A model generated the notes under the pieces. That model did not search any database, was not told where the DNA came from, and saw only the letters and a list, made by a program, of their open reading frames with translations. This document shows, piece after piece, positions 46,115 through 54,806 of a stretch of DNA of 64,000 bases (position 1 is the stretch's first letter; each line of letters opens with the position of its first letter). A program made the position numbers and the translations under genes. Origin of the DNA: an uncultured Flavobacteriaceae bacterium (lineage in GTDB: Bacteria > Bacteroidota > Bacteroidia > Flavobacteriales > Flavobacteriaceae); the NCBI GenBank assembly GCA_937929935.1, contig CALFUL010000023.1, positions 102,511 through 166,510 on the forward strand, written 5' to 3'.

Positions 46115-47878
46115 TTATTTGATATCAAGAGCAAAAGGCATTCTGGCTTGAATTCCTTTTTGCTCAGTTGCTGATTTGAATTCTTTTAAAATAGAATAAG
46201 CTTCAGTTCCTATTTCTTCTTCAATTAGATTTTGCTTAATCGCTGCACTAGCACCTGGTAAATCTTCAAGCAAGCGTTCTAGACCCGACTTGTATTTTGG
46301 ATACTTTCTGATTCCGTAATCTTTGATTTCAGCCATTCTAGCTGCTTCAGCAATAGCATCATCTAAACTACCCAATTCATCAACAAGACCAATTCTTTTC
46401 GCATCTACCCCACTCCATACACGACCCTGTGCCATTGAATCAACCTCAGCAAGACTATTCATGTTTCTACCTTCTTTTACGCGTGATAAAAAGGTGGTAT
46501 AGGTTTCTTCAATACTCTCTTGTATTGTTGCCCTAAACGTTTCATTCATGGGTTCAAAAAGTGAATAATCAACTGAATTCTTATTGGTACCAACCTGTTC
46601 AGCATTAATGCCAATATCTTCAGCTAACTCAGCCATATTAGGCACCGTGCCAAAGACTCCTATCGAGCCTGTAATAGTTGTAGGTTCAGCAAAAATTTTG
46701 TGTGCCCCTGCAGCAATATAATACCCCCCTGAGGCAGCTACATTACCCATTGAAACTACTAGCGGTTTTTCTTTTTTAGCCAGTTCAAGTTCACGCCAAA
46801 TAATATCAGATGTTAGCGCGCTTCCGCCTGGCGAATCAACTCTTAAAACAATAGCCTTTACTTTATCATCATTTTTGGCCTTTCTAATTGCCTTATTAAT
46901 AATACCCTGACCAATAGTATTTGGTGACCCTTCGCCATATAAAATTTCGCCTTGCGCATAAATAACAGCAATTTTATTCGCCCCCGACGTTTTCATTTTT
47001 GTGTTTGAATTCAATAAGTAATCTTCTAATTCAATGGTGTTCAGTTTTTTATCTAATGCAATACCCGTAGCGTTTTTTAATTTATTCTCATACTCATCTA
47101 AGAAAACCACTCCGTCAACAATACCTGATTTTAAGGCATACTCCGAATTTCTTGCTCCTAAAGTATCTGCAATGACATTAAGGTTTTTAGCACTTATATT
47201 TCTTCCTTCAGCAATATCAGTTACCATTGACTGCCAAAGTGAGGTTATCAATTCTTTTATTTGAGTTCGATTGGCATCACTCATTTCATTCGATAAATAA
47301 GGCTCAACAGCGCTTTTATATTTTCCGTGACGAATCACTTCCATTTTAATACCTGTTTTTTCTTGAAGGTCTTTATAAAAAAGCACCTCAGAGGCCAATC
47401 CCTTAAAATCCATCATCCCAACAGGATTAATAAAAATCGAATCTGCAACTGATGCCAAGTAATAATCCTTTTGCATATAAAAATCTCCGAAAGCGTATAC
47501 AAATTTTCCGCTTTCTTTAAAATCTTTCAAGGCTCTTCTAATTTCTTGTGTTTGAGCAAAACCAGCAATTGAAAAGACATTATTAAGGCTAATACCTTCA
47601 ATTTTAGAATCATTTTTTGCTACCTCAATGGCATTCAAAATTTGATCTAAACCCATTGAAGGGTCTATCAAAATTGCGAAAGGATCTTCAGTATCACTAC
47701 CCACATAATCACTTACAGGTGCTTGTAATTGTATTTCTAAGACTGACTTTGATTTGACTTCAACAGTATCAGAACCACTACCTAAAAGTGCCATAAAAAG
47801 AAAGAAAATAAAGAAGATAATGCCAAAGGCAACCAAACAACCCAAAATGGCAGCGAGAAGATTCTTGAAAAATGTCAT
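46115..47878 (-). CDS. sppA: Signal peptide peptidase SppA, 67K type
   Basis: A 587-residue membrane-anchored S49 protease with an N-terminal transmembrane helix (LLAAILGCLVAFGIIFFIFFLFMALL) and two S49 domains. The catalytic Ser is in VSMGNVAASGGYYIAAGAHK of the second domain, after VLRVDSPGGSALTSD; the general base Lys is in IRHGKYKSAVEPYL of the first. It degrades signal peptides left in the membrane. The ATG at 47878 (MTFFKNLL) is chosen; an upstream in-frame ATG would add 11 residues. Confidence 0.94.
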   Translation of the reverse strand: MTFFKNLLAAILGCLVAFGIIFFIFFLFMALLGSGSDTVEVKSKSVLEIQLQAPVSDYVGSDTEDPFAILIDPSMGLDQILNAIEVAKNDSKIEGISLNNVFSIAGFAQTQEIRRALKDFKESGKFVYAFGDFYMQKDYYLASVADSIFINPVGMMDFKGLASEVLFYKDLQEKTGIKMEVIRHGKYKSAVEPYLSNEMSDANRTQIKELITSLWQSMVTDIAEGRNISAKNLNVIADTLGARNSEYALKSGIVDGVVFLDEYENKLKNATGIALDKKLNTIELEDYLLNSNTKMKTSGANKIAVIYAQGEILYGEGSPNTIGQGIINKAIRKAKNDDKVKAIVLRVDSPGGSALTSDIIWRELELAKKEKPLVVSMGNVAASGGYYIAAGAHKIFAEPTTITGSIGVFGTVPNMAELAEDIGINAEQVGTNKNSVDYSLFEPMNETFRATIQESIEETYTTFLSRVKEGRNMNSLAEVDSMAQGRVWSGVDAKRIGLVDELGSLDDAIAEAARMAEIKDYGIRKYPKYKSGLERLLEDLPGASAAIKQNLIEEEIGTEAYSILKEFKSATEQKGIQARMPFALDIK

Positions 47879-47944
47879 AATTAATGCTAAGTTTTTTACA
47901 AAGATAACCATCTAAATCTGACTTTTTATTACTTTGCCAGCCGC

Positions 47945-49090
47945 ATGTCAAATCAAGAAACGGTATATCTTTCAATTGGGTCAAATTTGGGTGACCGACT
48001 CTGTAATTTACAAGAGTGTATTTTTTCAATTGAAACTAAAATTGGCGGAGTACTAGCTATATCAAACGTTTATGAATGTAGTTCATGGGGGTTTAATGCT
48101 GATGACTTTTTAAATATTTGTATTTCTTTAAAAACATCGCTTAATCCTGCTAATCTTCTCAAGACTTTATTGCAAATTGAACAAGATTTAGGAAGAGCTA
48201 AAAAGAGAAGCAAAGGTTATGAATCTCGTAGTATTGATATTGATATTCTTTACTACGGATGTGAAACTAGTACTAATGAAACTTTAGTTATACCACACCC
48301 CGAATTACACAATCGCAAATTTGTATTACAACCGCTAGCAGATATAGCACCTCAGTTCTATCATCCTATTTTAAAAAAAGATACCCGAAATTTACTTCAA
48401 GAATGTAAAGACAAAGAAGAGTTAACCAAAACCAATTACAAACTCTTTAAAAATAGAACTAAACTTTTCGGGTTTACAAATTTCATTGCTATCGAAGGAA
48501 ATATAGGAGCTGGCAAAACCACCTTGGCACAGAAAATAGCAAATGACTTCAATGCCAAATTGATACTAGAACGCTTTGCTGACAACCCGTTTTTACCCAA
48601 ATTTTACGAGGATCAAATGCGATATGCTTTTCCGTTAGAGATGTCATTTTTAGCAGATCGCTATCAGCAATTCTCAGATGACACCTCGCAATATGACCTT
48701 TTTAAAAGTTTCATGATTAGCGATTATGACATATATAAATCACTAATTTTTGCCCAAGTTACTCTTCAAAACGATGAATTTTCTCTTTATAGAAAGCTTT
48801 TTAATTTGATGTACAAAGAGGTTCAAAAGCCCAAAATTTATGTGTACCTGTTTCAAAGCACTCCTAAATTACTAGAGAATATAAAGAAAAGAGGAAGAGA
48901 CTATGAGCAAAGTATCACAGCCCATTACTTGGAGAAAATCAACAAAGGATATTTAGATTTTTTTAAAAGCCACCCAGAACAAAACACTTTAATTATTGAT
49001 TTAGAGGATATGGATTTTGTTGAAAATGAAGAAGACTACCAAACCATCTTAAAACGCATTACAGATTTTGCGATTAAGATGCAGTATTAA
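47945..49090 (+). CDS. Fused HPPK (FolK) - deoxynucleoside kinase
   Basis: A single 381-residue frame. Residues 1-160 are 6-hydroxymethyl-7,8-dihydropterin pyrophosphokinase: YLSIGSNLGDRLCNL, RSIDIDILYYG and PHPELHNRKFVLQPLADIAP. From about 178 the chain is a deoxynucleoside kinase: P-loop EGNIGAGKTTLAQKIA starting at residue 184, LERFADNPFLPKFYED, and DRYQQFSDD with the conserved region ahead of the LID. The first half works in folate synthesis, the second in nucleotide salvage, both feeding thymidylate metabolism. The fusion is known in Bacteroidota; internal starts are not obvious, so one polypeptide is expected. Confidence 0.93.
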   Translation: MSNQETVYLSIGSNLGDRLCNLQECIFSIETKIGGVLAISNVYECSSWGFNADDFLNICISLKTSLNPANLLKTLLQIEQDLGRAKKRSKGYESRSIDIDILYYGCETSTNETLVIPHPELHNRKFVLQPLADIAPQFYHPILKKDTRNLLQECKDKEELTKTNYKLFKNRTKLFGFTNFIAIEGNIGAGKTTLAQKIANDFNAKLILERFADNPFLPKFYEDQMRYAFPLEMSFLADRYQQFSDDTSQYDLFKSFMISDYDIYKSLIFAQVTLQNDEFSLYRKLFNLMYKEVQKPKIYVYLFQSTPKLLENIKKRGRDYEQSITAHYLEKINKGYLDFFKSHPEQNTLIIDLEDMDFVENEEDYQTILKRITDFAIKMQY

Positions 49091-49178
49091 GAAATTTTTA
49101 AGAAAATTGTTGCGAAACCAAAAAGGATTTATTTTCTTAGCACTGCTAAATAGCAATTAAACTAACTCAAACTACATG

Positions 49179-49207
49179 AAAACCCCGTCAGTGATGGGGT
49201 TTTTGTT
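49179..49207. terminator. Terminator between folK-dnk and the SpoU methyltransferase
   Basis: AAAACCCC and GGGGTTTT form an 8-bp stem flanked by T, between convergent genes; it can serve both. Confidence 0.8.
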
Positions 49208-49227
49208 TTTCTAGATTTACTGAATTA

Positions 49228-49758
49228 CTATGGGTTTAATTTTGACCAAAAATTCCAAATAACCACACCAGCACAAACTGAAATATTTAATGAGTGTTTG
49301 GTACCGTATTGTGGTATTTCAATAACCTCATCACAGGTATTGACCACTTCTTGATCTACGCCTTTAACTTCGTTTCCGAAAATCAAGGCATACTTTTCAT
49401 CTTTTTTTATTTCAAATTCATTCAACATAATAGCTTTGGTAGCTTGCTCAATAGCAATGTTTTGATAGCCTTCTTTTTTCAATTGTTTTACCACATCTGA
49501 AGTATGCTCAACATACTGCCAAGCCACACTCTCAGTAGCCCCTAAAGCTGTTTTTCTAATGTCTTTATGTGGTGGTTTTGCGGTAATGCCACAGAGGTAT
49601 ATTTTTTCAATAAGAAAAGCATCAGCAGTTCTAAATACAGAACCAATGTTGTGCAGGCTTCTCACATTATCTAGAATAACTACTAGCTTTGTTTTAGTTG
49701 CCGACTTGAAGGTTTCAAGGGTAAGACGGTCTAATTCTTCGTTTTTTAATTTTCGCAT
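49228..49758 (-). CDS. SpoU/TrmH-family RNA 2'-O-methyltransferase
   Basis: A 176-residue SPOUT enzyme. Motif 1 is VILDNVRSLHNIGSVFRTADAFL with the conserved Asn-Arg, motif 2 ALIFGNEVKGVD and motif 3 IPQYGTKHSLNISVCAGVVIW, which together form the SAM knot. It lacks the N-terminal substrate-binding domain of RlmB, so it resembles the small tRNA or rRNA methyltransferases; the exact target nucleotide is not predictable. Confidence 0.9.
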   Translation of the reverse strand: MRKLKNEELDRLTLETFKSATKTKLVVILDNVRSLHNIGSVFRTADAFLIEKIYLCGITAKPPHKDIRKTALGATESVAWQYVEHTSDVVKQLKKEGYQNIAIEQATKAIMLNEFEIKKDEKYALIFGNEVKGVDQEVVNTCDEVIEIPQYGTKHSLNISVCAGVVIWNFWSKLNP

Positions 49759-49939
49759 GAAACAGTCAAATAAATGAATGGTTTATTTTAAGAAATAGAA
49801 GCTTTAAATTTTGGGTTGATCTTTGAATAGTTTGGGTAAAACTTATCCCCATAATATCAACATTGGGTTTAATGCTGAAACAAAAATAGTACATTCGTTT
49901 TATACGCATAAATAGGTTAAAAACCTCAATACAATTCGT

Positions 49940-52561
49940 TTGAAAAAAGCACCAAAAGTCAAAAAGGTTACGCCTTTAATGAAGCAGTATAATACCATCA
50001 AGACTAAATATCCTGATGCGCTATTGTTATTTCGTGTGGGCGATTTTTATGAAACATTTGGAGCAGATGCTGTAAAGGCCTCTAAAATTTTAGGCATTAT
50101 TCTAACCCATAGAAATAATGGAGGCGATCGAACTGAGTTGGCAGGTTTTCCGCATCATTCGCTAAACACCTATTTGCCTAAATTGGTTAAAGCTGGTCAA
50201 CGTGTTGCAATTTGTGATCAATTAGAAGACCCTAAAATGACAAAGACAATTGTCAAAAGAGGGGTAACTGAATTGGTCACACCGGGGGTGGCCATGAATG
50301 ATGATATTCTTCATTCTAAATCAAACAACTTTTTGGCTGCCGTTCATTTTGGAAGAACGCGTATTGGTGTTTCTTTTGTTGATATATCTACAGGTGAATT
50401 TCTAACCGCTGAGGGTAATGAAGAACAAATTGACAAGCTATTACAAAATTTTGCACCCAATGAAGTTTTGGTTTCAAAGGCTCATAAAAAAGATTTCTTA
50501 GCTATTTTTGGCACAGCCTTTCATACTTTTTATATGGAAGATTGGGTTTTTCAAGAAGACTATGCCCATGAAACTTTAACCAATCAGTTTAAAACCAAAA
50601 CCCTTAAAGGCTTTGGTGTTGACCATTTGAAGCATGGCACTATCGCCTCAGGCGTTGTGCTTCACTATTTATCAGAAACCCAGCACCGTCAATTACAGCA
50701 TATTAATGTGCTGCAACGTATTGCCGAAGAAGAGCATATTTGGATGGATCGTTTTACCATCAGAAACCTTGAACTTTATCATTCAAATAATCTCAATGCG
50801 ATTACGCTTATTGATATTATTGATAAAACCATATCGCCTATGGGAGGGCGTATGTTAAAACGATGGCTTGCCTTACCTCTAAAGAATATTGAAAAGATAA
50901 AAAGGCGTCATAAGGTCATTTCACACCTAACTGCTGAAGAAGAATTGCACCAAAAATTGCAACATCATATAAAAATGATGGGCGATTTAGAACGTTTGAT
51001 TTCAAAAGTTGCTACGGGTAAAATAAATCCAAAAGAAGTAGTTCAGTTGAAAAATTCGCTTGAAGCAATTGTTCCTATTAAAGAAATGACCGCTCAAAGT
51101 AAGAATGATGCGCTGCAGCTTATTTCAGATCAATTGCATGCTTGTGATTTATTACGAAGCAAAATCAAAGAAACGCTAACAGAAGAAGCTCCGGTATTAA
51201 TTTCAAAAGGCAAAACAATTGCTGACGGTTATTTAGATGAGTTAGATGAACTTCGCCAACTAGCCACTTCAGGAAAAGAATACCTTGATAAAATGCTCGT
51301 GCGAGAAACTGAAGCAACCGGTATTACTTCATTGAAAATAGCTTCAAATAATGTTTTCGGTTATTATATTGAAGTACGTAACACCCATAAAGACAAAGTG
51401 CCAGAAACCTGGATTAGAAAACAAACTCTTGTCAACGCTGAGCGCTATATTACGGAAGAATTAAAAGAGTACGAAAGTAAAATTCTTGGTGCTGAAGAGC
51501 GCATTTTGAGTCTTGAACAACAACTGTTTTCACAACTCATTGTTTGGATGCAAGAATATATTGCCCCAGTTCAAAATAATGCCATTCAAATTGCTCGTCT
51601 TGATTGTCTATGTGGCTTTACACAACTCGCCAAAGAAAATAACTATACTGAACCTGAGCTCAATGACTCAACTTCAATTGAAATTATTAATGGGCGCCAC
51701 CCTGTAATTGAAAAACAATTACCATTAGGTGAAGCGTATATTGCTAATGATGTTGTTTTAAACAGAGATGAACAACAAATCATTATGATTACTGGGCCCA
51801 ATATGAGTGGTAAATCGGCTATTTTAAGACAAACTGCCTTAATTGTTCTCTTAGCACAAATGGGAAGTTTTGTACCCGCTGAATCAGCTAAAATAGGTTA
51901 CGTTGATAAAATTTTTACTCGTGTTGGTGCTAGTGATAACATTTCAATGGGCGAATCAACCTTTATGGTTGAAATGAATGAAACCGCTTCAATATTAAAC
52001 AACCTTTCAGAACGTAGTTTAGTTCTTCTTGATGAAATTGGGCGTGGCACAAGTACCTATGATGGTATTTCAATTGCGTGGGCAATATCTGAATACTTAC
52101 ACGAACATCCTGCTCGAGCAAAAACGTTATTTGCAACACACTATCATGAATTGAATGAAATGACGGCTACCTTTGATAGGATCAAGAATTTCAATGTTTC
52201 AGTAAAAGAACTAAAAGACAATGTTCTTTTTTTAAGAAAATTAGAACCTGGCGGAAGCAAACACAGTTTTGGTATTCATGTTGCTAAAATGGCTGGCATG
52301 CCTCAAGCAGTGCTTCAAAAGGCCACTAAAATCATGAAAAAGCTTGAAAAATCACATTCTCATGATGAACTAACTGACAAGCTACAAGCCGTTCAAAATG
52401 AAATGCAATTGAGTTTTTTCAATCTTGACGACCCTCTTTTAGAACAAATCAAAGAAGAAATCATACATCTTGACATCAATACTTTAACGCCTGTTGAGGC
52501 ACTTATGAAGTTAAATGAAATCAAGCGACTGCTCTCAAAAAACAAAAAGGCGAGCAGTTAA
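49940..52561 (+). CDS. mutS: DNA mismatch repair protein MutS
   Basis: An 873-residue mismatch-recognition ATPase. The Phe-x-Glu mismatch-contact motif is in [12 protein letters not shown]; the ATPase site comprises Walker [14 protein letters not shown] (about 619) and Walker [16 protein letters not shown]. The TTG at 49940 is the only start that keeps the usual N-terminus ([14 protein letters not shown]); the first ATG, 13 codons later, would remove part of it, and an in-frame stop lies 27 bases upstream. The mutL gene is not in the window. Confidence 0.96.
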   Translation: MKKAPKVKKVTPLMKQYNTIKTKYPDALLLFRVGDFYETFGADAVKASKILGIILTHRNNGGDRTELAGFPHHSLNTYLPKLVKAGQRVAICDQLEDPKMTKTIVKRGVTELVTPGVAMNDDILHSKSNNFLAAVHFGRTRIGVSFVDISTGEFLTAEGNEEQIDKLLQNFAPNEVLVSKAHKKDFLAIFGTAFHTFYMEDWVFQEDYAHETLTNQFKTKTLKGFGVDHLKHGTIASGVVLHYLSETQHRQLQHINVLQRIAEEEHIWMDRFTIRNLELYHSNNLNAITLIDIIDKTISPMGGRMLKRWLALPLKNIEKIKRRHKVISHLTAEEELHQKLQHHIKMMGDLERLISKVATGKINPKEVVQLKNSLEAIVPIKEMTAQSKNDALQLISDQLHACDLLRSKIKETLTEEAPVLISKGKTIADGYLDELDELRQLATSGKEYLDKMLVRETEATGITSLKIASNNVFGYYIEVRNTHKDKVPETWIRKQTLVNAERYITEELKEYESKILGAEERILSLEQQLFSQLIVWMQEYIAPVQNNAIQIARLDCLCGFTQLAKENNYTEPELNDSTSIEIINGRHPVIEKQLPLGEAYIANDVVLNRDEQQIIMITGPNMSGKSAILRQTALIVLLAQMGSFVPAESAKIGYVDKIFTRVGASDNISMGESTFMVEMNETASILNNLSERSLVLLDEIGRGTSTYDGISIAWAISEYLHEHPARAKTLFATHYHELNEMTATFDRIKNFNVSVKELKDNVLFLRKLEPGGSKHSFGIHVAKMAGMPQAVLQKATKIMKKLEKSHSHDELTDKLQAVQNEMQLSFFNLDDPLLEQIKEEIIHLDINTLTPVEALMKLNEIKRLLSKNKKASS

Positions 52562-52614
52562 TTTTATCGTTTATTTTTTTAAAAGAATTTTCTTTTAATT
52601 CTATAGAATTGTAT

Positions 52615-52622
52615 TAAATTTG
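52615..52622 (+). promoter_or_regulatory. Candidate -7 element of the tRNA-Gly promoter
   Basis: TAAATTTG matches TAnnTTTG and is 51 bases before the mature tRNA; only the -7 box is clear. Confidence 0.45.
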
Positions 52623-52673
52623 CATCCGCATTAATGATTAATGCACGTTCTTTTTAAATTGATATTATCAAAC

Positions 52674-52745
52674 GCGAAAGTAGCTCAGGGGTAGAGCATC
52701 ACCTTGCCAAGGTGGAGGTCGAGGGTTCGAATCCCTTTTTTCGCT
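52674..52745 (+). tRNA. tRNA-Gly (anticodon GCC)
   Basis: A 72-nt cloverleaf. The acceptor stem GCGAAAG pairs with TTTTCGC, the D arm is in GCTCAGGGGTAGAGC, the anticodon stem-loop CACCTTGCCAAGGTG gives anticodon GCC, and the T arm is GAGGGTTCGAATCCCTT. No CCA is encoded. A partial copy of its 3' end follows at 52788-52828. Confidence 0.95.
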
Positions 52746-52787
52746 CTGTGAGCGCAAAAAGTTCTCTTACTTGGTTTTTATGAACTA

Positions 52788-52828
52788 GGTCGAGGGTTCC
52801 CCCGAAGCATCGGGGCCTTTTTTCGCTC
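52788..52828 (+). repeat. Partial tRNA-Gly 3' end copy interrupted by a GC-rich palindrome
   Basis: GGTCGAGGGTTC (52788-52799) and CCTTTTTTCGCTC (52816-52828) repeat the T arm and acceptor 3' strand of the tRNA-Gly gene 71 bases upstream. Where the tRNA has GAATC, this copy has the hairpin CCCCGAAGCATCGGGG. It cannot fold into a tRNA. It is either a decayed duplicate tRNA or an att-like repeat hit by a palindromic element. Confidence 0.75.
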
Positions 52829-52831
52829 AAG

Positions 52832-52857
52832 AAACGCTGCAAGTCAGCGTTTTTTTT
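52832..52857 (+). terminator. Rho-independent terminator after the tRNA-Gly region
   Basis: AAACGCTG and CAGCGTTT form an 8-bp perfect stem with a CAAGT loop, then T. Confidence 0.85.
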
Positions 52858-52883
52858 GTCCGCATCGTTAATTCGATACAGGA

Positions 52884-52967
52884 GCTCGAGTGGTGGAATT
52901 GGTAGACACGTTGGACTTAAAATCCAATGGACATTAGTCCGTATGGGTTCAAGTCCCATCTCGAGTA
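52884..52967 (+). tRNA. tRNA-Leu (anticodon TAA)
   Basis: An 84-nt class II tRNA: acceptor GCTCGAG pairs with CTCGAGT (first pair G-T), D arm in TGGAATTGGTAGACACG, anticodon loop ACTTAAAAT with anticodon TAA, an extended variable arm (TGGACATTAGTCCG), and T arm TGGGTTCAAGTCCCA. Discriminator A, no encoded CCA. It marks the left edge of the accessory region. Confidence 0.95.
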
Positions 52968-52972
52968 CAATT

Positions 52973-53008
52973 AAACCCTGTTAATCAAATGATTTTCAGG
53001 GTTTTTTG
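52973..53008 (+). terminator. Terminator after tRNA-Leu
   Basis: AAACCCTG and CAGGGTTT form an 8-bp stem with a 16-base loop, then T. The following stretch to 53172 has no gene; it starts with GTGACGTGAAAGTGACGG, which contains the direct repeat GTGA(C/A). Confidence 0.8.
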
Positions 53009-53172
53009 TTTAGATGAGTGACGTGAAAGTGACGGTTTTGGTGCGTTTATGTGGATTTAAAATAGAGGTCTGTAAAACTTTCCCAATTAATGATGTTATT
53101 TAATCAGGAAAAGTAGTTTTTAGAAGATAAACGATTTTTAAATATTTTAACAGCGATGAAAGCTGCAGGTTA

Positions 53173-53322
53173 ATTAGACTTTAGTTTTGTCTATATTCCC
53201 AAAATAAATATTCACTGTATCATTGCCAAGCTTTATCTTATAGCTCCATTTTTTGAATATCATAGGAAGCACTTGTAATTGTGTTAAATCCGATAAGAAT
53301 AAAAAATAAAGACACTTGCAAG
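53173..53322 (-). pseudogene. 3' remnant of an unidentified gene
   Basis: On the minus strand an open frame of about 49 codons ends at the stop at 53173-53175. It reads ...LTQLQVLPMIFKKWSYKIKL then GNDTVNIYFGNIDKTKV, protein-like but too short to identify. Its upstream end stops at the tandem IS-end-like repeats, as if the rest of the gene was lost there. Confidence 0.3.
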
Positions 53323-53378
53323 TGTAGGCCTCCCCTTATTGTAGGCTTCCCTAAAAATGTAGGCTTCCCCTTATTGTA
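53312..53378. repeat. Three tandem IS-end-like repeats next to a 14-bp palindrome
   Basis: ACACTTGCAAGTGT (53312-53325) is a perfect palindrome. It is followed by TGTAGGCCTCCCCTTAT (53323), TGTAGGCTTCCCTAAAAA (53340) and TGTAGGCTTCCCCTTAT (53358), spaced 17 and 18 bases. The same core, TGTAAGCTTCCCTTAAAA, is the edge of the IS3 remnant at 54398, so these look like stacked or aborted copies of one IS end. The rest of the stretch to 53437 contains nothing recognisable. Confidence 0.6.
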
Positions 53379-53437
53379 CAATTGATGTTACCTCAGAAGT
53401 ATTGATGTCTTTTAAATCCCAAACTTCATATCAAAGA

Positions 53438-54397
53438 TTATAATTTATATGAAATGTTAAGTAAAATAACTCTCGGAAATATAAACTCTGTTTCATCGCT
53501 AATTAGAAAATCTGTAAAAGTATTTTGACGCCTAAACCTATTATTCAACAAATTTGTTGCATTTAATTTAAAACTCCATGCACTGTCCTCTAAATAATAG
53601 GATAAAGAGGCATTGGTTATATTAAATGTATTTTCAGAATTACGAAATTTATCCTGATAGTTGATATTTTTAAAGTCAAAACTAAGTTCAAAATTTTCAC
53701 AGAAATTGTAATTTACAGCAAAAAAATATTCGTTATTTACAAATTTTTGAGAATTAATTTTTGTTTCATAAATGGAGGGTTGAAAAATATATCCTAATTC
53801 AAAATTCGGGAGTTTATCAATGGATAGTTCTAACATACTTTCAATAGAAATTGATTTGGTAATATTTTTAAATACATTATTGTTTTGTAAGGAAAAAAGC
53901 TCTCTGTAATTTCCCGTTGACACAAATCCCAAACGTAAACTTCCAATTTTTTTATTGAAATTAAAATTAGCTTTAAAATTATCCTCGGGCCCATTAAAAT
54001 TCAAATAACTGACTGATTGATTAATCCCATTCAAAGAAGTTATATTTTTAATTATATTTTTTTTTCTATTATAAAATAAGCCGCCACCAAAATGGAATCT
54101 TTTAAAAAAACTAAATTTATTATAACTCAATGAATAGATTTTTGTTTTTTCATTTTCTAAATTGGAATTGCCTGCGACAACCACATTAAAAGATTTCAAC
54201 AAAAAGTTACTTAATAATTGACCCCCATTGGGAAAATTGTAACTTCTTCTGTAGCTAAATCTTAGATTTTCATTTTCCTTTAGTTGAAATTGAATATCTA
54301 TTTCAGGTAAAAGTGTATTCACATTGTTTTTTGTTAAACTCTTACTTTGTTTATTTTGCCAATTATAATTATGGAAAAATAATCCTGATTTTACAGT
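53438..54397 (-). pseudogene. TonB-dependent receptor family protein, C-terminal fragment cut by IS3 remnant
   Basis: The minus-strand frame is open from the IS edge at 54397 (TTVKSGLFFHNYNWQNK) to the stop at 53438, about 319 residues, all transmembrane beta-strands: LRFSYRRSYNFPNGGQLLSN, KTKIYSLSYNKFSFFKRFHF, SAWSFKLNATNLLNNRFRRQ, ending VILLNISYKL. This is the C-terminal half of an OMP_b-brl_3-type receptor; the plug and N-terminal barrel are missing. An internal ATG at 54322 is not a true start. The natural ligand is unknown. Truncated outer-membrane barrels of this kind are not expected to function. Confidence 0.85.
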
Positions 54398-54459
54398 TGT
54401 AAGCTTCCCTTAAAACCGAACTGTTTAAAAGTAGAATAATAATCTTGAATCTAGACAGT

Positions 54460-54799
54460 ATGAGAAAGAGTAAATTTTCGCCCACCCAGATCGCAAAAGA
54501 TTTTAAAAGAGTTCGATAATGGTAAAAGTGTCGAACAGATAAGCCCAGAGCAAGGTGTAAGTTCGTCCAGTTTTTATAAATAGCGTTCTCGGTATGCCTG
54601 CTGATTCCAAGGAGCTTAAACGCCTTAAAGAGCTTGAAGCGGAGAATCGTAAACTTAAGACGATGTATGCGAACTTAGCTTTAGACCACCAAATGGCAAA
54701 GGAGATTATTGAAAACCTGCCTGCCGGCAGGCTTCATAAAAAATCACAAAGCCTGCGATTAAGCCCAAAGCCCGTATTGTTTTTTGGTTGTTTTGGTAA
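54460..54799 (+). pseudogene. IS3-family transposase orfA, multiply disrupted
   Basis: Reading with frame changes gives MRKSKFSPTQIAK, then ILKEFDNGKSVEQISPEQGV and SSSSFYK, a stop, RSRYG, then SKELKRLKELEAENRKLKTM and YANLALDHQMAKEIIE, and finally KKITKPAIKPKARIV. This is the HTH plus leucine-zipper layout of IS3 OrfA. There are at least two frameshifts, one in-frame stop and an insertion of a GC-rich palindrome near 54719. It is not functional. Confidence 0.88.
54719..54732. repeat. GC-rich palindrome inside orfA
   Basis: GCCTGCCGGCAGGC is a perfect 14-bp palindrome within CCTGCCTGCCGGCAGGC. It interrupts the orfA reading between IIE and KKITKP, where relatives are continuous, so it was inserted into the IS after the IS arrived. 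Confidence 0.6.
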
Positions 54800-54806
54800 A
54801 TGTTTT

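Larger units (their letters stand above)
54398..54806 (+). mobile_element. IS3-family insertion sequence remnant
   Basis: The left edge reads TGTAAGCTTCCCTTAAAACC and directly joins the interrupted receptor gene. Only a damaged orfA follows (54460-54799); orfB, which carries the DDE catalytic domain, and the right end are gone. The right side abuts the 3' end of a zinc-protease gene, so a deletion from inside the IS removed the IS body and the receptor's N-terminal part. Confidence 0.8.

Noticed and set aside
52699..52959. 86-codon minus-strand frame across both tRNA genes, ending KKGFEPSTSTLAR
   Set aside because: It lies antisense to tRNA-Gly and tRNA-Leu; GFEPSTSTLA is the well-known translation of reversed tRNA sequence and not a protein.
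53312..53378. CRISPR array
   Set aside because: Three near-identical units with almost no spacers (17-18-base period) and no cas genes; the units match an IS-end motif instead.
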